A stretch of 64,000 nt of DNA from Hominisplanchenecus_A murintestinalis (GCF_943193015.1 NZ_CALPCM010000015.1:1-64000); one strand, 5' to 3'; shown: positions 33,704 to 44,200, counted from the first letter of the stretch. Program-made: numbers and translations. Notes: generated by a model from the letters alone, not told the origin.

Positions 33704-34786
33704 TTACTCTTCTTCTGTTTCCTGCGCCGGAGCAATGCTCTCAAGAGCCTTCATGCTGAGGCTGATTTTCTTATCTCCCTCATTGAAGTCAACTACTTTT
33801 GCATCAATCATCTGTCCGGCTTTCAGCACATCAGCGGGCCTGTCCACATGCTCGTGTGAAATCTGGGATACATGCAGAAGAGCGTCCACGCCTGGCTCTA
33901 ACTCAACAAATGCACCAAAATCTGTCATTCTGGCAACTCTTCCTGTCACCACATTGCCAACTGCATATTTCTCTGATGCAGACAGCCATGGGTTCTGATC
34001 CTCAAACTTCAAACTCAGGGCAATCTTATCGCCGTTGATATCTTTGATAAGCACGGAAAGAGTCTCTCCTACTTTGAATACTTTCTTCGGATTCTCCACA
34101 CGTCCCCAAGACATCTCGGATATATGAAGCAGACCGTCTGCGCCTCCCAAATCGACAAACGCGCCAAAATCTGTCACATTCTTAACAACGCCTTCTACTA
34201 CGTCGCCGACATGAATCCTCTCAAACAGTTCTTTCTGCATCTCGGCTTTCCTTGCAACAATAAGCTGCTTTCTGTCACCGATAACCCTTCTTCTGCGCGG
34301 GTTAAACTCACTGATTACAAACTCAATTTCCTGTCCTGCATATTTTCCGAGATTTTTCTCGTAAGTATCTGATACCAGGCTTGCCGGAATAAATACTCTG
34401 GCCTCTTCTACGATAACGCTTAAGCCTCCATCCAAAACCTGCGCAACAGTAGCCTTCAGCACTTCCTGTGTCTCAAAAGCTTCTTCTAATCTCTTATTTC
34501 CTTTTTCTGCTGCGAGCCTCTTATAAGTCAATGACACCTGTCCCTCGCCGTCATTAACTTTCAGCACTTTCGCTTCCATCTTATCATTCACATGGACGAC
34601 ATCTCGCAAATTGATGCTGGAATCATTTGAATACTCACTCTTCGTGATGATACCATCAGCCTTATAGCCAATGTTCAGGATGATTTCGTCCTCCTTGACA
34701 TCAATTACAGTCCCCTCAACAACCTCTCCGTTATGAATTGTTTTGAACGACTCGTTCAGCAACTGCTCAAAGCTCATTTCTGACAT
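33704..34786 (-). CDS. rpsA: Ribosomal protein S1-like, four S1 domains
   Basis: RNA-binding S1-domain protein. Four OB-fold repeats at about residues 16-86, 102-167, 187-256 and 272-341; the last two carry the strong motif VVKNVTDFGAFVDLGGADGLLHISE / VARMTDFGAFVELEPGVDALLHVSQ. Clostridial S1 homologues are shorter than the six-domain E. coli protein. AGGAGG lies 10 bases before the ATG at 34786, giving a 13-bp overlap with ispH; an internal ATG at 34777 would give an ATGA overlap but is far from that site. Many clostridia fuse ispH and rpsA; here they are separate frames. Confidence 0.93.
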   Translation of the reverse strand: MSEMSFEQLLNESFKTIHNGEVVEGTVIDVKEDEIILNIGYKADGIITKSEYSNDSSINLRDVVHVNDKMEAKVLKVNDGEGQVSLTYKRLAAEKGNKRLEEAFETQEVLKATVAQVLDGGLSVIVEEARVFIPASLVSDTYEKNLGKYAGQEIEFVISEFNPRRRRVIGDRKQLIVARKAEMQKELFERIHVGDVVEGVVKNVTDFGAFVDLGGADGLLHISEMSWGRVENPKKVFKVGETLSVLIKDINGDKIALSLKFEDQNPWLSASEKYAVGNVVTGRVARMTDFGAFVELEPGVDALLHVSQISHEHVDRPADVLKAGQMIDAKVVDFNEGDKKISLSMKALESIAPAQETEEE

Positions 34787-35619
34787 TCTTTCAGAACCTC
34801 CTCAATTAAATTATTTGGGGTTGAAGCCCCTGCGGTAATACCTACGCAACTCATGGAGTGTAACTGACGTACATCCAAATCATCGAGTGTCTGTATATAG
34901 TAAGTATTTTCACATTCATTTTTACATATTTCAAATAGCTTACGGGTATTGGAACTGTGTCTGCCTCCAATGACAATCATACCGTCCGATTCCCTTGCAA
35001 TACGACGTGCCTCCGTCTGGCGTTCCTCCGTCGCATTACAAATCGTATTTAAAACAATTATATCATAACCCTTTTCGGAAATAATTTCAACTAAATTATG
35101 AAATTTATTGTAATTAAATGTCGTCTGACTGACCAGGCACAGCTTTTTTGTACTGTCCGCCGTGAAATTCCGCGCCTCTTCCTCTGTCTGGAGCACTGTT
35201 ACATCCCCCTGGCACCAGCCCCTGATTCCTTCCACCTCAGGGTGCATGGCGTCCCCGATAATCACAATCCCCGCTCCCTTCCTGCTCTCCCTCTCTACAA
35301 TTTTGTGAATTTTCTTCACAAAAGGGCAGGTAGCGTCTACGAGATTCAGGCCTCTTGCTTCTATCCTTTCCTGTATTTCCCGTGACACTCCATGTGATCG
35401 GATGATGACCGTTCCACTCTCCAGCCCATCTAACTCCTCTTTGCTGCCGATTACCTTTACGCCTCTTGCCGTCAGGTCTTTCACAACTTCCTCATTATGA
35501 ATAATCGGTCCATAAGTATAAATGAATCCTTCAGCTTTTTCCGCCTGTTCATAGACCTTATCCACCGCCCGCTTCACACCGAAACAGAAGCCGGCAGTCT
35601 CTGCAACCCTTACTTTCAT
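34774..35619 (-). CDS. ispH: 4-hydroxy-3-methylbut-2-enyl diphosphate reductase
   Basis: Last enzyme of the MEP isoprenoid pathway, a [4Fe-4S] protein making IPP and DMAPP. Cluster cysteines are in AGFCFGVKRAV, DATCPFVKK and LNTICNAT. Other motifs are YGPIIHNEEVV, RSHGVSRE, SQTTFN, GGRHSSNT and GITAGASTP. The start at 35619 follows GGGAGAGG and lies 1 bp after cmk's stop; the longer in-frame extension would overlap cmk. 281 residues, normal for the family. Middle gene of cmk-ispH-rpsA. Confidence 0.96.
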   Translation of the reverse strand: MKVRVAETAGFCFGVKRAVDKVYEQAEKAEGFIYTYGPIIHNEEVVKDLTARGVKVIGSKEELDGLESGTVIIRSHGVSREIQERIEARGLNLVDATCPFVKKIHKIVERESRKGAGIVIIGDAMHPEVEGIRGWCQGDVTVLQTEEEARNFTADSTKKLCLVSQTTFNYNKFHNLVEIISEKGYDIIVLNTICNATEERQTEARRIARESDGMIVIGGRHSSNTRKLFEICKNECENTYYIQTLDDLDVRQLHSMSCVGITAGASTPNNLIEEVLKECQK

Positions 35620-35620
35620 C

Positions 35621-36286
35621 CTAACGCCTCTCCCGGTACAGAGAAATAATTCGCGCCGCCACTTCCTCAATATCCATCTCAGAAGAATCCACCAGCACAG
35701 CGTCCTCTGCCATTTTCAATGGCGCTGTTTCACGGCTCATATCTTTCCTGTCACGCTCTTCAATATCCTTCGCTATCGCCTCAAGCGTACACGCCTCTCC
35801 CTTTTCCTGCAGCTCACGGAACCGCCGTCCGGCCCTGGTTTCCACGCTTGCCGTCAGATATATTTTCAGCTGGGCATCCGGCAGGATATTGGTTCCAATG
35901 TCCCGTCCGTCCATCAGCACATCTGCCTTTACCGCTAAGTCTCTCTGCAGCGTCAGCAGCGTTTCTCTTACACAAGGCTTAGCCGCGGCAGCCGAAGCCA
36001 TATTTCCCACTTCCTCATTCCTGAGCTGCCCTGTGACATTCTCTCCATTCAAAATTACCTGCTGCTCGCCATTCTCATATTCAATGCTTATATGAATCTG
36101 CCCGCAGGCACGCAGAAGCCCTGCTTCGTCCTCAGGCGAAATCCCATTCTTTATCAAATACAGTGCGACCGCCCGGTACATCGCCCCTGTATCCACATAT
36201 ATAAAAGATAATTCTTTTGCGACCCGCTTCGCAATCGTGCTCTTTCCCGCACCTGCCGGGCCGTCAATTGCAATATTAAAACTCAT
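35621..36286 (-). CDS. cmk: Cytidylate kinase
   Basis: Phosphorylates CMP and dCMP. P-loop GPAGAGKST (residues 9-17), YVDTGAMYRAVALYL, the CMP-binding insert and MDGRDIGTNILPDAQLKIYLTAS. C-terminal lid RDRKDMSRETAPLKMAEDAVLVDSSEM. At 221 residues it is typical for the bacterial enzyme. First gene in the tight cmk-ispH-rpsA cluster and 21 bp downstream of the flavoprotein gene. Confidence 0.96.
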   Translation of the reverse strand: MSFNIAIDGPAGAGKSTIAKRVAKELSFIYVDTGAMYRAVALYLIKNGISPEDEAGLLRACGQIHISIEYENGEQQVILNGENVTGQLRNEEVGNMASAAAAKPCVRETLLTLQRDLAVKADVLMDGRDIGTNILPDAQLKIYLTASVETRAGRRFRELQEKGEACTLEAIAKDIEERDRKDMSRETAPLKMAEDAVLVDSSEMDIEEVAARIISLYRERR

Positions 36287-36307
36287 TCCAAACCTCCGAT
36301 TATTTTC

Positions 36308-37537
36308 TTATGGGATGCTTGTTCCCGCCGCATAGCCTGTCGACCATGCAATCTGCAGGTTAAACCCGCCCGTCACCGCATCCAAATCCAGTACCTCCCC
36401 TGCAAAATAAAGACGGGGAACCAGTCTGGACTCCATGGTAGAAGGATTTACTTCCTTTACATGGATACCTCCTTTTGTGATAACAGCTTCATTATAAGCT
36501 CTCAGCCCTGTGACGGTCAACTCAAAATTCTTTATCAGCTTTAAAAAATCATGGCGCTCTTCCCTGGAAATCTCATTACTCTTCTTTTCCGGCAGTATCC
36601 CGGATTTCTCTATCATGACCGGAACCAGCTTTGCCGGAAATAAATTGTTGATTGAATTTTTAAACTGCTTATTTCTCGCTTCTCCAAATTCATGCAGCAG
36701 CCTGCGGTCAAGCTGTTCTTCTGAAAGCGCAGGCTTTAAATCAATCACCATCCTCAGCTCTTTCTTCTTGATTTGTTTCTGAATACGGCTGCTTGCCGTA
36801 AGGATAAGCGGCCCTGTCACTCCAAAATGCGTAAACATCATCTCCCCAAACTCTTCATACAGGCATTTCTTCCCGTCATAAATGCACACACGTATATTTT
36901 TAAGAGAAAGCCCCTGCAAATCCCTCACCACATCTTCTTTCACATTTAGCGGCACCAGAGAAGGCGACAGCTCTGTTACCTTATGCCCCAATGCCTCCGC
37001 AAAGCGGTACCCGTCCCCAGTGGAGCCTGTACTCTGATAAGAAAGTCCCCCGGTAGCAATCACCACCGCGTCCCCTTCGAGACATCTGCCATCCGCCAAA
37101 CGGACTCCCTGTGCCTGTCCGTCCCTGGTAAGTATACCGGAAACCTCCGTACTCAGATGTACCCGGACGCCCAGGCGTTTCATCCTGCGCTGTAGCGCCC
37201 CAATCACATCAGAGGAATGATCCGACATGGGAAATACCCTGTTTCCTCTCTCCACTTTGATTCTCAGTCCGCTCTCCTCAAAAAAGCGAACCGCATCCTG
37301 GTTTGTAAATCCATAAAATGCGCTGTACAGGAACTTTGCATTTGTACACACAGCATGAAACAACTCCTCCATATCGCACGCATTTGTCAGGTTACATCTG
37401 CCTTTTCCCGTAATAAAAAGCTTTTTTCCCAACTTCTCATTTTTCTCATATATATGGACCTCATGTCCATGTTCCGCTGCCGCCGCTGCCGCCATCATCC
37501 CGGCTGCGCCGCCGCCAACGATCATCACTTTACTCAT
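36308..37537 (-). CDS. HI0933-family FAD-dependent oxidoreductase
   Basis: Flavoprotein with FAD-binding GGGAAGMMAAAAAAEHG at the N-terminus, KLGKKLFITGKGRCNLTNA, VIATGGLSYQSTGSTGDGY and the closing GEVLDLDAVTGGFNLQIAWSTGYAAG, all characteristic of the HI0933/YhiN family. The start at 37537 (MSKVMIVGGG, after AGGG) puts the Rossmann strand at the N-terminus; the 15-residue upstream extension is implausible. One family member, BaiN of C. scindens, acts in bile acid dehydroxylation, but the family is widespread and no bai genes are here, so that role cannot be claimed. Confidence 0.88.
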   Translation of the reverse strand: MSKVMIVGGGAAGMMAAAAAAEHGHEVHIYEKNEKLGKKLFITGKGRCNLTNACDMEELFHAVCTNAKFLYSAFYGFTNQDAVRFFEESGLRIKVERGNRVFPMSDHSSDVIGALQRRMKRLGVRVHLSTEVSGILTRDGQAQGVRLADGRCLEGDAVVIATGGLSYQSTGSTGDGYRFAEALGHKVTELSPSLVPLNVKEDVVRDLQGLSLKNIRVCIYDGKKCLYEEFGEMMFTHFGVTGPLILTASSRIQKQIKKKELRMVIDLKPALSEEQLDRRLLHEFGEARNKQFKNSINNLFPAKLVPVMIEKSGILPEKKSNEISREERHDFLKLIKNFELTVTGLRAYNEAVITKGGIHVKEVNPSTMESRLVPRLYFAGEVLDLDAVTGGFNLQIAWSTGYAAGTSIP

Positions 37538-37613
37538 CTTATACCCTGCCTCTGCTTTTTCTCTGCATAAAGTATACCCCATACACTATAGAAGCGCAAC
37601 AAAAGAATTCCTG

Positions 37614-37643
37614 TTTACCTTACCTTCCGGAATATGGTATCAT
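37614..37643 (+). promoter_or_regulatory. Promoter of the two-component operon
   Basis: TTTACC (37614-37619), an 18-bp spacer and TATCAT (37638-37643), 23 bp before the response regulator ATG; AGGAGGG is its ribosome binding site. Confidence 0.55.
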
Positions 37644-37666
37644 AAGAGTATTTAGGAGGGAATGTC

Positions 37667-38338
37667 ATGCAGATATTAATTGTAGAAGATGAAAGGAACC
37701 TGGCCCTGGCGCTGGGGCAGATTATGGCGGAAGCCGGATATTTTGCAGACACCGCACACAATGGAGAGGACGGCCTGCGCTATGGAATGTGCGGTTTATA
37801 TGATGTGATTATACTGGATATCATGCTGCCGGGGAAAAACGGTTTTGAAGTGGTAAAAGAACTTCGGGACAGACAGATTTCCACCCCCGTTATCATGCTC
37901 ACTGCCCGGGATGACGTAAAAGACAAGATTTCCGGTCTGGATTCCGGAGCGGATGATTATATGACAAAGCCTTTTGTACCGGAAGAACTGCTGGCGCGAA
38001 TCCGTGCATTGGCGCGGAGGCAGGGCGGGCTGCTTCCGGAAGAGCTGATTTTTTTCGATTTAGTACTGAACCTCTCTTCCCGTGAACTTTCCTGCGGCTC
38101 CAAATCCATTCACTTGGGACATAAGGAATTCGAAATCCTGAAAATTCTCATGTCTAACCCCGGAAACATTTCTTCAAAAGAAACTTTCCTTACAAAAGTA
38201 TGGGAAGGCAGCCCTTCCGCTGAAGGTAATAATGTAGAAGCATACATTTCATTTCTTCGGAAAAAGCTCTCTTACTTAGGCTCTCATGCGGAAATTACCA
38301 CGGTACGGAAAGTAGGCTACCGCCTTACACAACCATAA
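37667..38338 (+). CDS. OmpR/PhoB-family response regulator
   Basis: DNA-binding response regulator, 223 residues. Receiver domain at 1-115 with phospho-acceptor Asp51 (VIILDIMLPGKNGFEVV), Thr79 (IMLTA) and Lys101 (TKPF). The C-terminal winged helix (about 125-220) ends GNNVEAYISFLRKKLSYLGSHAEITTVRKVGYRLT. Partner of the histidine kinase 16 bp downstream. Target genes unknown. Confidence 0.95.
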   Translation: MQILIVEDERNLALALGQIMAEAGYFADTAHNGEDGLRYGMCGLYDVIILDIMLPGKNGFEVVKELRDRQISTPVIMLTARDDVKDKISGLDSGADDYMTKPFVPEELLARIRALARRQGGLLPEELIFFDLVLNLSSRELSCGSKSIHLGHKEFEILKILMSNPGNISSKETFLTKVWEGSPSAEGNNVEAYISFLRKKLSYLGSHAEITTVRKVGYRLTQP

Positions 38339-38354
38339 AACAGGAGGCTCTTTC

Positions 38355-39590
38355 ATGATACATAAGCTGCGTAAAAAATTTATCTTTATCAACCTGGGTA
38401 TCGTCACCCTCTTCCTTTTCTGCGTACTGGCATCTGTCTGGCTTTCCAGCTTCCATCACCTGAAAGCAGAAGCTCTGAATGTACTGCGCCGTACCTTAAA
38501 CCTGGAACGGATGACTCCTCCCCCAAAGCTGGAACCTCCTAAGAAAGAACCGGGACATTTCCCTCCGCTAATGACGGTATTTGCTGTAGAAATATCTCCT
38601 GACGGCTCCTGGGAGACCGTATATGAAAGCGGCACGCAGGCATCTGCATCCCTGATTGAAAACGCCATCAACGCCGCTAAGAAAACCGGAACGTCCGAAG
38701 GAAACCTGCGCCGCCTTTCTCTCAGATTCATGGCGCGTCCAAACGCCGAAAAACTCCGTATCGCATTCATTGATACCACGTTCGCGATAGCTTCTCTGAG
38801 GAATCTTTTCTTCACCTGCCTTCTGATATTGGCAGGAAGCGTCCTTATATTGTCTGCCATCAGCTATTTTCTCGCAAAATGGGCGCTCCGCCCCGCGGAA
38901 AATGCCTGGAACCGACAGCAGCAGTTTGTCGCAGACGCTTCCCACGAACTGAAAACACCTCTCACTGTCATCCTTGCAAACCTCCGGATTCTTCTATCCC
39001 ACAAGGAAGATAGCATCGCCAGCCAGGAATGCTGGATAAAAAATACCCAGTCGGAAGCCGAAAGTATGAAAAACCTGGTAGAAGAGCTGCTGTTCCTCGC
39101 ACGCTCAGACGCCAATCTTGCTTCCGCCCCCAAAAGTGTACAGAATCTTAGCGATTTAACCTGGAACACGCTCTTACTCTTTGAACCTGTCGCCTACGAA
39201 CAAGGCGTCACGATTTCAGAAAATATTATGCCTGATTTAATGGTTTTCGCCGACTCGGAACAAATCCGGCGTCTTCTCACTATCCTTCTGGACAACGCCT
39301 GTAAGTACGCCGAAGGCGAAAAGCATGTCACACTAAACTTATCCTGCCAGAGAGACACTATTTTCCTCACTGTAAAAAACACGGGAAAACAGATTCCCGC
39401 CGATAAACTCCCCCTTCTGTTCGAACGCTTCTACCGCTCAGATAAATCCCGCACAAAAAGCGGCTATGGGTTGGGACTTTCCATAGCACAGGCAATCGTC
39501 CAGGCGCACCACGGAAAAATTTCCGTAGAAAGTACAAAAGAAACCACAAGCTTTACGGTAACCCTCCCTCTCATAAAACAAAAAACATAA
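38355..39590 (+). CDS. Sensor histidine kinase
   Basis: Membrane kinase with two transmembrane helices (about 11-32 and 150-172) enclosing an extracellular sensor of about 115 residues that is Pro-rich at its start (MTPPPKLEPPKKEPGHFPP). Then DHp helix with phospho-His197 (DASHELKTPLTV) and HATPase: N-box EQIRRLLTILLDNACKYA, F-box/G2 KSGYGLGLSIA. A HAMP domain is not evident. It pairs with the upstream response regulator. The signal is unknown. Confidence 0.94.
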   Translation: MIHKLRKKFIFINLGIVTLFLFCVLASVWLSSFHHLKAEALNVLRRTLNLERMTPPPKLEPPKKEPGHFPPLMTVFAVEISPDGSWETVYESGTQASASLIENAINAAKKTGTSEGNLRRLSLRFMARPNAEKLRIAFIDTTFAIASLRNLFFTCLLILAGSVLILSAISYFLAKWALRPAENAWNRQQQFVADASHELKTPLTVILANLRILLSHKEDSIASQECWIKNTQSEAESMKNLVEELLFLARSDANLASAPKSVQNLSDLTWNTLLLFEPVAYEQGVTISENIMPDLMVFADSEQIRRLLTILLDNACKYAEGEKHVTLNLSCQRDTIFLTVKNTGKQIPADKLPLLFERFYRSDKSRTKSGYGLGLSIAQAIVQAHHGKISVESTKETTSFTVTLPLIKQKT

Positions 39591-39628
39591 TGAAATCGAG
39601 GGAGTCTTAACAGCCCCCTCGATTTCAT
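39590..39628. terminator. Terminator between convergent kinase and AIM24 genes
   Basis: A perfect 13-bp stem ATGAAATCGAGGG/CCCTCGATTTCAT begins at the last base of the kinase stop codon. On the minus strand a TTTTTTG tract follows a few bases after the stem; it can serve both genes. Confidence 0.75.
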
Positions 39629-39656
39629 ACACTCGCCCTTATATCATTCTTTATCC

Positions 39657-40334
39657 TTAATTCCCCGTCGGTATAAACGGACGGATTACTCCTGCCACAT
39701 TCGCAATCGGCATCGTCTGGAGCCATACTTTCCCCGGTCCTGTAATCACCGTATTAAACAAGCCTTCTCCGCCCAGCAGCTTATTTTTCATCCCCGGAAC
39801 GGACTGGATATCAATCTGGCAGTTTGCCGTCATAGCCGCCAAATGCCCCGTATCTACCACGATCTTCTGTCCCGGCTGTAATTCATATTCAATCACATGT
39901 CCGTCAAATTCGGCAAATGCCACGCCGGTTCCGCTGATTTTCTGAAGGACAAATCCTTCCCCTCCAAATAAACCCGCGCCAACTTTTTTATTCAAATGTA
40001 CGGAAAGCTCCACTCCCATCTCACTGGCCAGGAATGCGCTTTTCTGGAAAATCATTTCGTTTTCCTTATGAATCTGAAACGCCCGGATAGAGCCCGGAAA
40101 ACTGGAAGCAAATGCAATCATACCGTCGCCCTGAGCCGTATAGACATTCTGGAACATCTTTTCACCGGAAAACATTCTTCCGAAAGCCTTTCCGATTCCG
40201 CCGTTCGTTGTCGTTTCCATTTTCATATTCGGCGACATCCAGGACATGCCGCCGCCCTCTGTAATCATCTTCTCCCCTGCGTCCAGATAGCAGATCACAA
40301 CCGGAAGCGTTTCTCCCTTAATTTCATATCTCAT
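39657..40334 (-). CDS. AIM24/TIGR00266-family protein
   Basis: Beta-rich protein of the AIM24 family (PF01987), role unknown. Typical blocks: EGGGMSWMSPNMKMETTTNGG, GRMFSGEKMFQNVYTAQGDGMIAFASSFPGSI, VHLNKKVGAGLFGGEGFVLQKISGTG, and a C-terminal GPGKVWLQTMPIANVAG. The start at 40334 has GGAGG about 8 bases upstream; the in-frame ATG at 40349 contains the ribosome binding site within its first codons. No signal peptide or membrane segment. Confidence 0.9.
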   Translation of the reverse strand: MRYEIKGETLPVVICYLDAGEKMITEGGGMSWMSPNMKMETTTNGGIGKAFGRMFSGEKMFQNVYTAQGDGMIAFASSFPGSIRAFQIHKENEMIFQKSAFLASEMGVELSVHLNKKVGAGLFGGEGFVLQKISGTGVAFAEFDGHVIEYELQPGQKIVVDTGHLAAMTANCQIDIQSVPGMKNKLLGGEGLFNTVITGPGKVWLQTMPIANVAGVIRPFIPTGN

Positions 40335-40391
40335 GCTTTTATCCTCCATAAATTATAAAACATAGTATTACAGACTATTACTCTGGAACTT

Positions 40392-41126
40392 TTAATCATA
40401 AATAGATTCCAGTTCAAAGTCTATTATTTTTCCTGTTTTTGCATGGATTTTTATGTCATATTCGTATTCATCTTTCACGATTTCCACTTCATAAACAGGC
40501 ACGCCGTCATCCCTGTCAAACTTTGCTTTTATGACAGTTCCGCCCTTTGATTTTTCCAGGGCGGCTTTCCTTGCCTTTTCCAGACCGATATAGTTTTTCT
40601 CATCTTTTGCACTTGAGGTAAATTCCCAGTCATATTCCAGGAGCTTCCCTGTCCTGGCATGAAATTCTAATTCATACTTTTTGCCGCCTTTTTTCATCTT
40701 AACCTTGTATATTTCAACACCATCGCTGCGTTTTCTCACAAGGCTGTTAATGCTGCCGCCCGGAACCCTCTTTTTCGCCAGCCTTCTGCACCTGCTCTGG
40801 CTTATAAGGTTTCCGCTGCCTCTTTCAACATACCAATCCCGTATTTCCCACCCATAAGCAACCAATTTTCCATCCGAAGCACGGTATGTAAGGTCATATT
40901 CCTTCTTTCCTTTTAGCAAACGCGCCTCATAGACAATTATTCCCTTTTCATAGTCTTTGTCTACCTCAATGATATGCGCACCCTTCACCTCTTTTTCCGC
41001 CAGACTTTCTAACTGATGGAATGAAGTGATTTTTTTCGCATATACGGTACTGGGAATACATAAAATACCGGCTGACATAATACATGCCGCCAAAACCGCC
41101 ATCCTGCGCCTGCTGCATCTCCTCAT
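40392..41126 (-). CDS. Secreted protein with three PepSY domains
   Basis: Signal peptide at residues 1-30 (ends TVYAKK), then three repeated PepSY-like modules (about 35-95, 105-170, 180-244). Each ends with a strand such as YDLTYRASDGKLVAYGWE, YELEFHARTGKLLEYDWE or YDIKIHAKTGKIIDFELE. PepSY domains are proposed peptidase inhibitors or envelope regulators. It lies close to, but convergent with, a two-component system; many PepSY genes are regulated by such neighbours, which is inference here. AGGAGGG precedes the ATG. Confidence 0.87.
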   Translation of the reverse strand: MRRCSRRRMAVLAACIMSAGILCIPSTVYAKKITSFHQLESLAEKEVKGAHIIEVDKDYEKGIIVYEARLLKGKKEYDLTYRASDGKLVAYGWEIRDWYVERGSGNLISQSRCRRLAKKRVPGGSINSLVRKRSDGVEIYKVKMKKGGKKYELEFHARTGKLLEYDWEFTSSAKDEKNYIGLEKARKAALEKSKGGTVIKAKFDRDDGVPVYEVEIVKDEYEYDIKIHAKTGKIIDFELESIYD

Positions 41127-41210
41127 ACGACATCCCTCCTCAATTCAATGAAATCTAAACAACTGCTGTCTCCATGCCTTTCATTTCAGCCGATGGTTAT
41201 ATTTAGTATA

Positions 41211-44200
41211 TCACGAAACCGCTGCAATATCAAGCAATGTAAGTTTCTTACTATCCGTATTTTCCAGGCTCGTCACCAGTGCCCGTGCGGTGTCCATAGC
41301 GGTAAGCACGTTTACGCCCGTCTCAATGGCGTTTCTGCGAATCAGGAATCCGTCTCTGGAATGATCCACGCCCTGGGACGGTGTATCAATAACAAGATCT
41401 ATCTCATGTCCCAGAATCAAATCCAGCAGATTCGGAGATTCCTGCTCTACCTTATTAATGCGGACCGCATGAACCCCTCCTGCATTCAAAGCCTTTGCGG
41501 TGCTCCCGGTCGCATAAATCTTATAGCCGAGCGCCTCAAACCGCCGCCCGATTTCCACTGCCTCCTCTTTATCCGCATCTTTCACAGTCATGATCATATT
41601 TTTATATTTGGGAAGACGGATGCCTGCTCCCAAGAATGCCTTATACAGCGCTTCATTGAAAGTCTTGGCAATTCCAAGACATTCCCCGGTAGACTTCATC
41701 TCCGGTCCGAGACTAATATCCGCACCCCGGATTTTCTCAAAGGAAAATACGGGCATCTTAACCGCAATATAGTCTGCCTCCGGCGCAAGCCCTGTGGAAT
41801 AGCCCAGCTCTTTCAGCTTATGCCCCAGAATCACTTTCGCTGCCAGCGGTACAATCGGGATTCCTGTCACTTTACTGATATATGGTACGGTACGGCTTGA
41901 CCTTGGATTGACCTCAATCACGTAAACTTCCTGCCTGCACACAACAAACTGGATATTAATCATGCCGATAACATGCAAAGACCTCGCCAGCCGCTTTGTG
42001 TACTCCACAATCGTTGCCTTCACCGCATCATCCAGACTCTGCGCCGGATAGACGGAAATACTGTCGCCGGAATGGATGCCCGCCCGCTCGATGTGCTCCA
42101 TAATACCGGGAATCAGGATATCCTCGCCGTCGCATACCGCATCCACCTCAATTTCCTTTCCTGCCAGATATTTATCCACCAGGATTGGGTGCTCCTGTGC
42201 AATCCGGTTGATAATACCAATGAACTCATCCACATCCTCATCGCTAATCGCAATCTGCATTCCCTGTCCGCCCAGTACATAAGACGGTCTGACAAGTACC
42301 GGATAGCCCAGTTCATTTGCCGCATGTTTCGCCTCTTCCGCTGTAAATACGGTATGTCCGGCCGGTCTTGGAATGCCGCATGTTTCCAGAATCCCATCAA
42401 ACAGTTCCCGATCCTCCGCCGCGTCCACGTTCTCCGCAGAAGTGCCCAGAATCGGCACGCCCATTTTCAGCAGCGCTTCCGTCAGCTTAATCGCTGTCTG
42501 GCCGCCGAACTGTACCACTGCTCCGTCCGGCTTCTCAATTCTCACAATACTCTCCACATCCTCCGGCGTCAAAGGCTCAAAATACAGTTTATCCGCAATA
42601 TCAAAGTCTGTACTCACCGTTTCCGGGTTATTATTGACGATAATAGTTTCAAATCCTTCTTTGGCAAACGCCCAGGTACAATGGACTGAACAGAAATCGA
42701 ATTCTATTCCCTGTCCGATTCGAATCGGTCCGGAGCCAAGCACCAATACTTTTTTTCGGCCATTTGTTCTCTCCGCCTCATTTTCTCCCCCGAATACAGA
42801 ATAATAATAGGGTGTCTCTGCCGCAAATTCCGCCGCACAGGTATCGACCATTTTGTAGACGGCAGTGATGCCATTCTCATAGCGCATCTGCTTAATTTCC
42901 TCTTCCGCTTTCCCCGTCAGCCCTGCAATCACATTGTCCGGAAACTCCATGCGCTTTGCCTCTTTCAGCAGCTCCGTCGTCAGTTCCTGTGTCTGAAGCG
43001 CCCGCTCCATCTCCGTGAGGATCGCGATTTTATCAAGAAACCAGATGTCAATTTTCGTAATCCCATGAATTTCTTCATAGGTAATTCCCCGCCGGATGGC
43101 CTCTGCAATCACCCAGATTCTTCTGTCGTCCACAACCCTCAACTGCTTTTTCAGACCATCTATATCCAATGCGGTAAAGTCATACGACATCAGCGAATCC
43201 ACATGCTGTTCCAGCGAACGGATGGCTTTCATCAAAGCCCCCTCGAAATTGTCGCAAATGCTCATCACTTCTCCGGTAGCTTTCATCTGTGTCGTTAGAG
43301 TGCGCTTTGCACTGATAAATTTATCAAATGGAAGCCTTGGAATTTTCACGACACAGTAATCCAGCATTGGCTCGAAGCTGGCATAGGTCTTTCCCGTAAT
43401 CGCATTTTTAATCTCATCCAGTGTATACCCCAGGGCAATCTTCGCCGCTACCTTGGCAATCGGATAGCCGGTAGCCTTGGAAGCCAGCGCAGAAGAACGG
43501 CTCACCCGGGGATTTACTTCAATTACACAGTACTCAAAGCTATTCGGATGCAAGGCATACTGCACGTTGCATCCTCCGGTAATGCCAAGCGCACTAATAA
43601 TGTTCACTGCGGAACGCCGAAGCATCTGATACTCTTTATCCCCCAATGTCTGGGAAGGAGCCACTACGATACTGTCCCCGGTATGTACGCCCACCGGGTC
43701 GAGATTCTCCATATTGCAGACGGTAATACAATTCCCCATACTGTCACGCATCACCTCATACTCGATTTCTTTCCAGCCGGCGATACACCGCTCCACCAAC
43801 ACCTGTCCCACACGGGAAAGACGCAGGCCATTTTCCAGGATTTCCACAAGCTCCTCATAGCAGCCGGCGATACCGCCTCCACTCCCTCCCAGCGTATAAG
43901 CCGGACGGAGTACAACCGGATAACCGATTTTCTCTGCAAATGCCACGCCATCCTCTACGCTCTCTACAACCAGTGATGCCGCTACAGGCTCGCCGATTTG
44001 CTCCATCGTGCTCTTAAACTCCAAACGGTCCTCTGCCTTCTTAATGGTCTGTGCAGTCGTTCCAATCAGCCGGACCCCCTGCTCCTTTAAAAAACCGGCC
44101 TCCTCCAGTTCCATCGCCAGGTTCAGCCCTGCCTGTCCGCCCAGGGTGGGAAGCACGCTGTCAGGACGCTCCTTTAAAATGAGCTGCTCCACCACTTCCA

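Noticed and set aside
36308..37537. Assignment of the flavoprotein as BaiN (bile acid 7-dehydroxylation)
   Set aside because: The HI0933 family is widespread, the gene sits by cmk-ispH, and no bai operon genes are present.
37667..39590. Bacteriocin or quorum-sensing locus built on the two-component system and the C39-like peptidase
   Set aside because: The peptidase is a stand-alone membrane-anchored C39_2 type, with no ABC exporter and no double-glycine peptide nearby.
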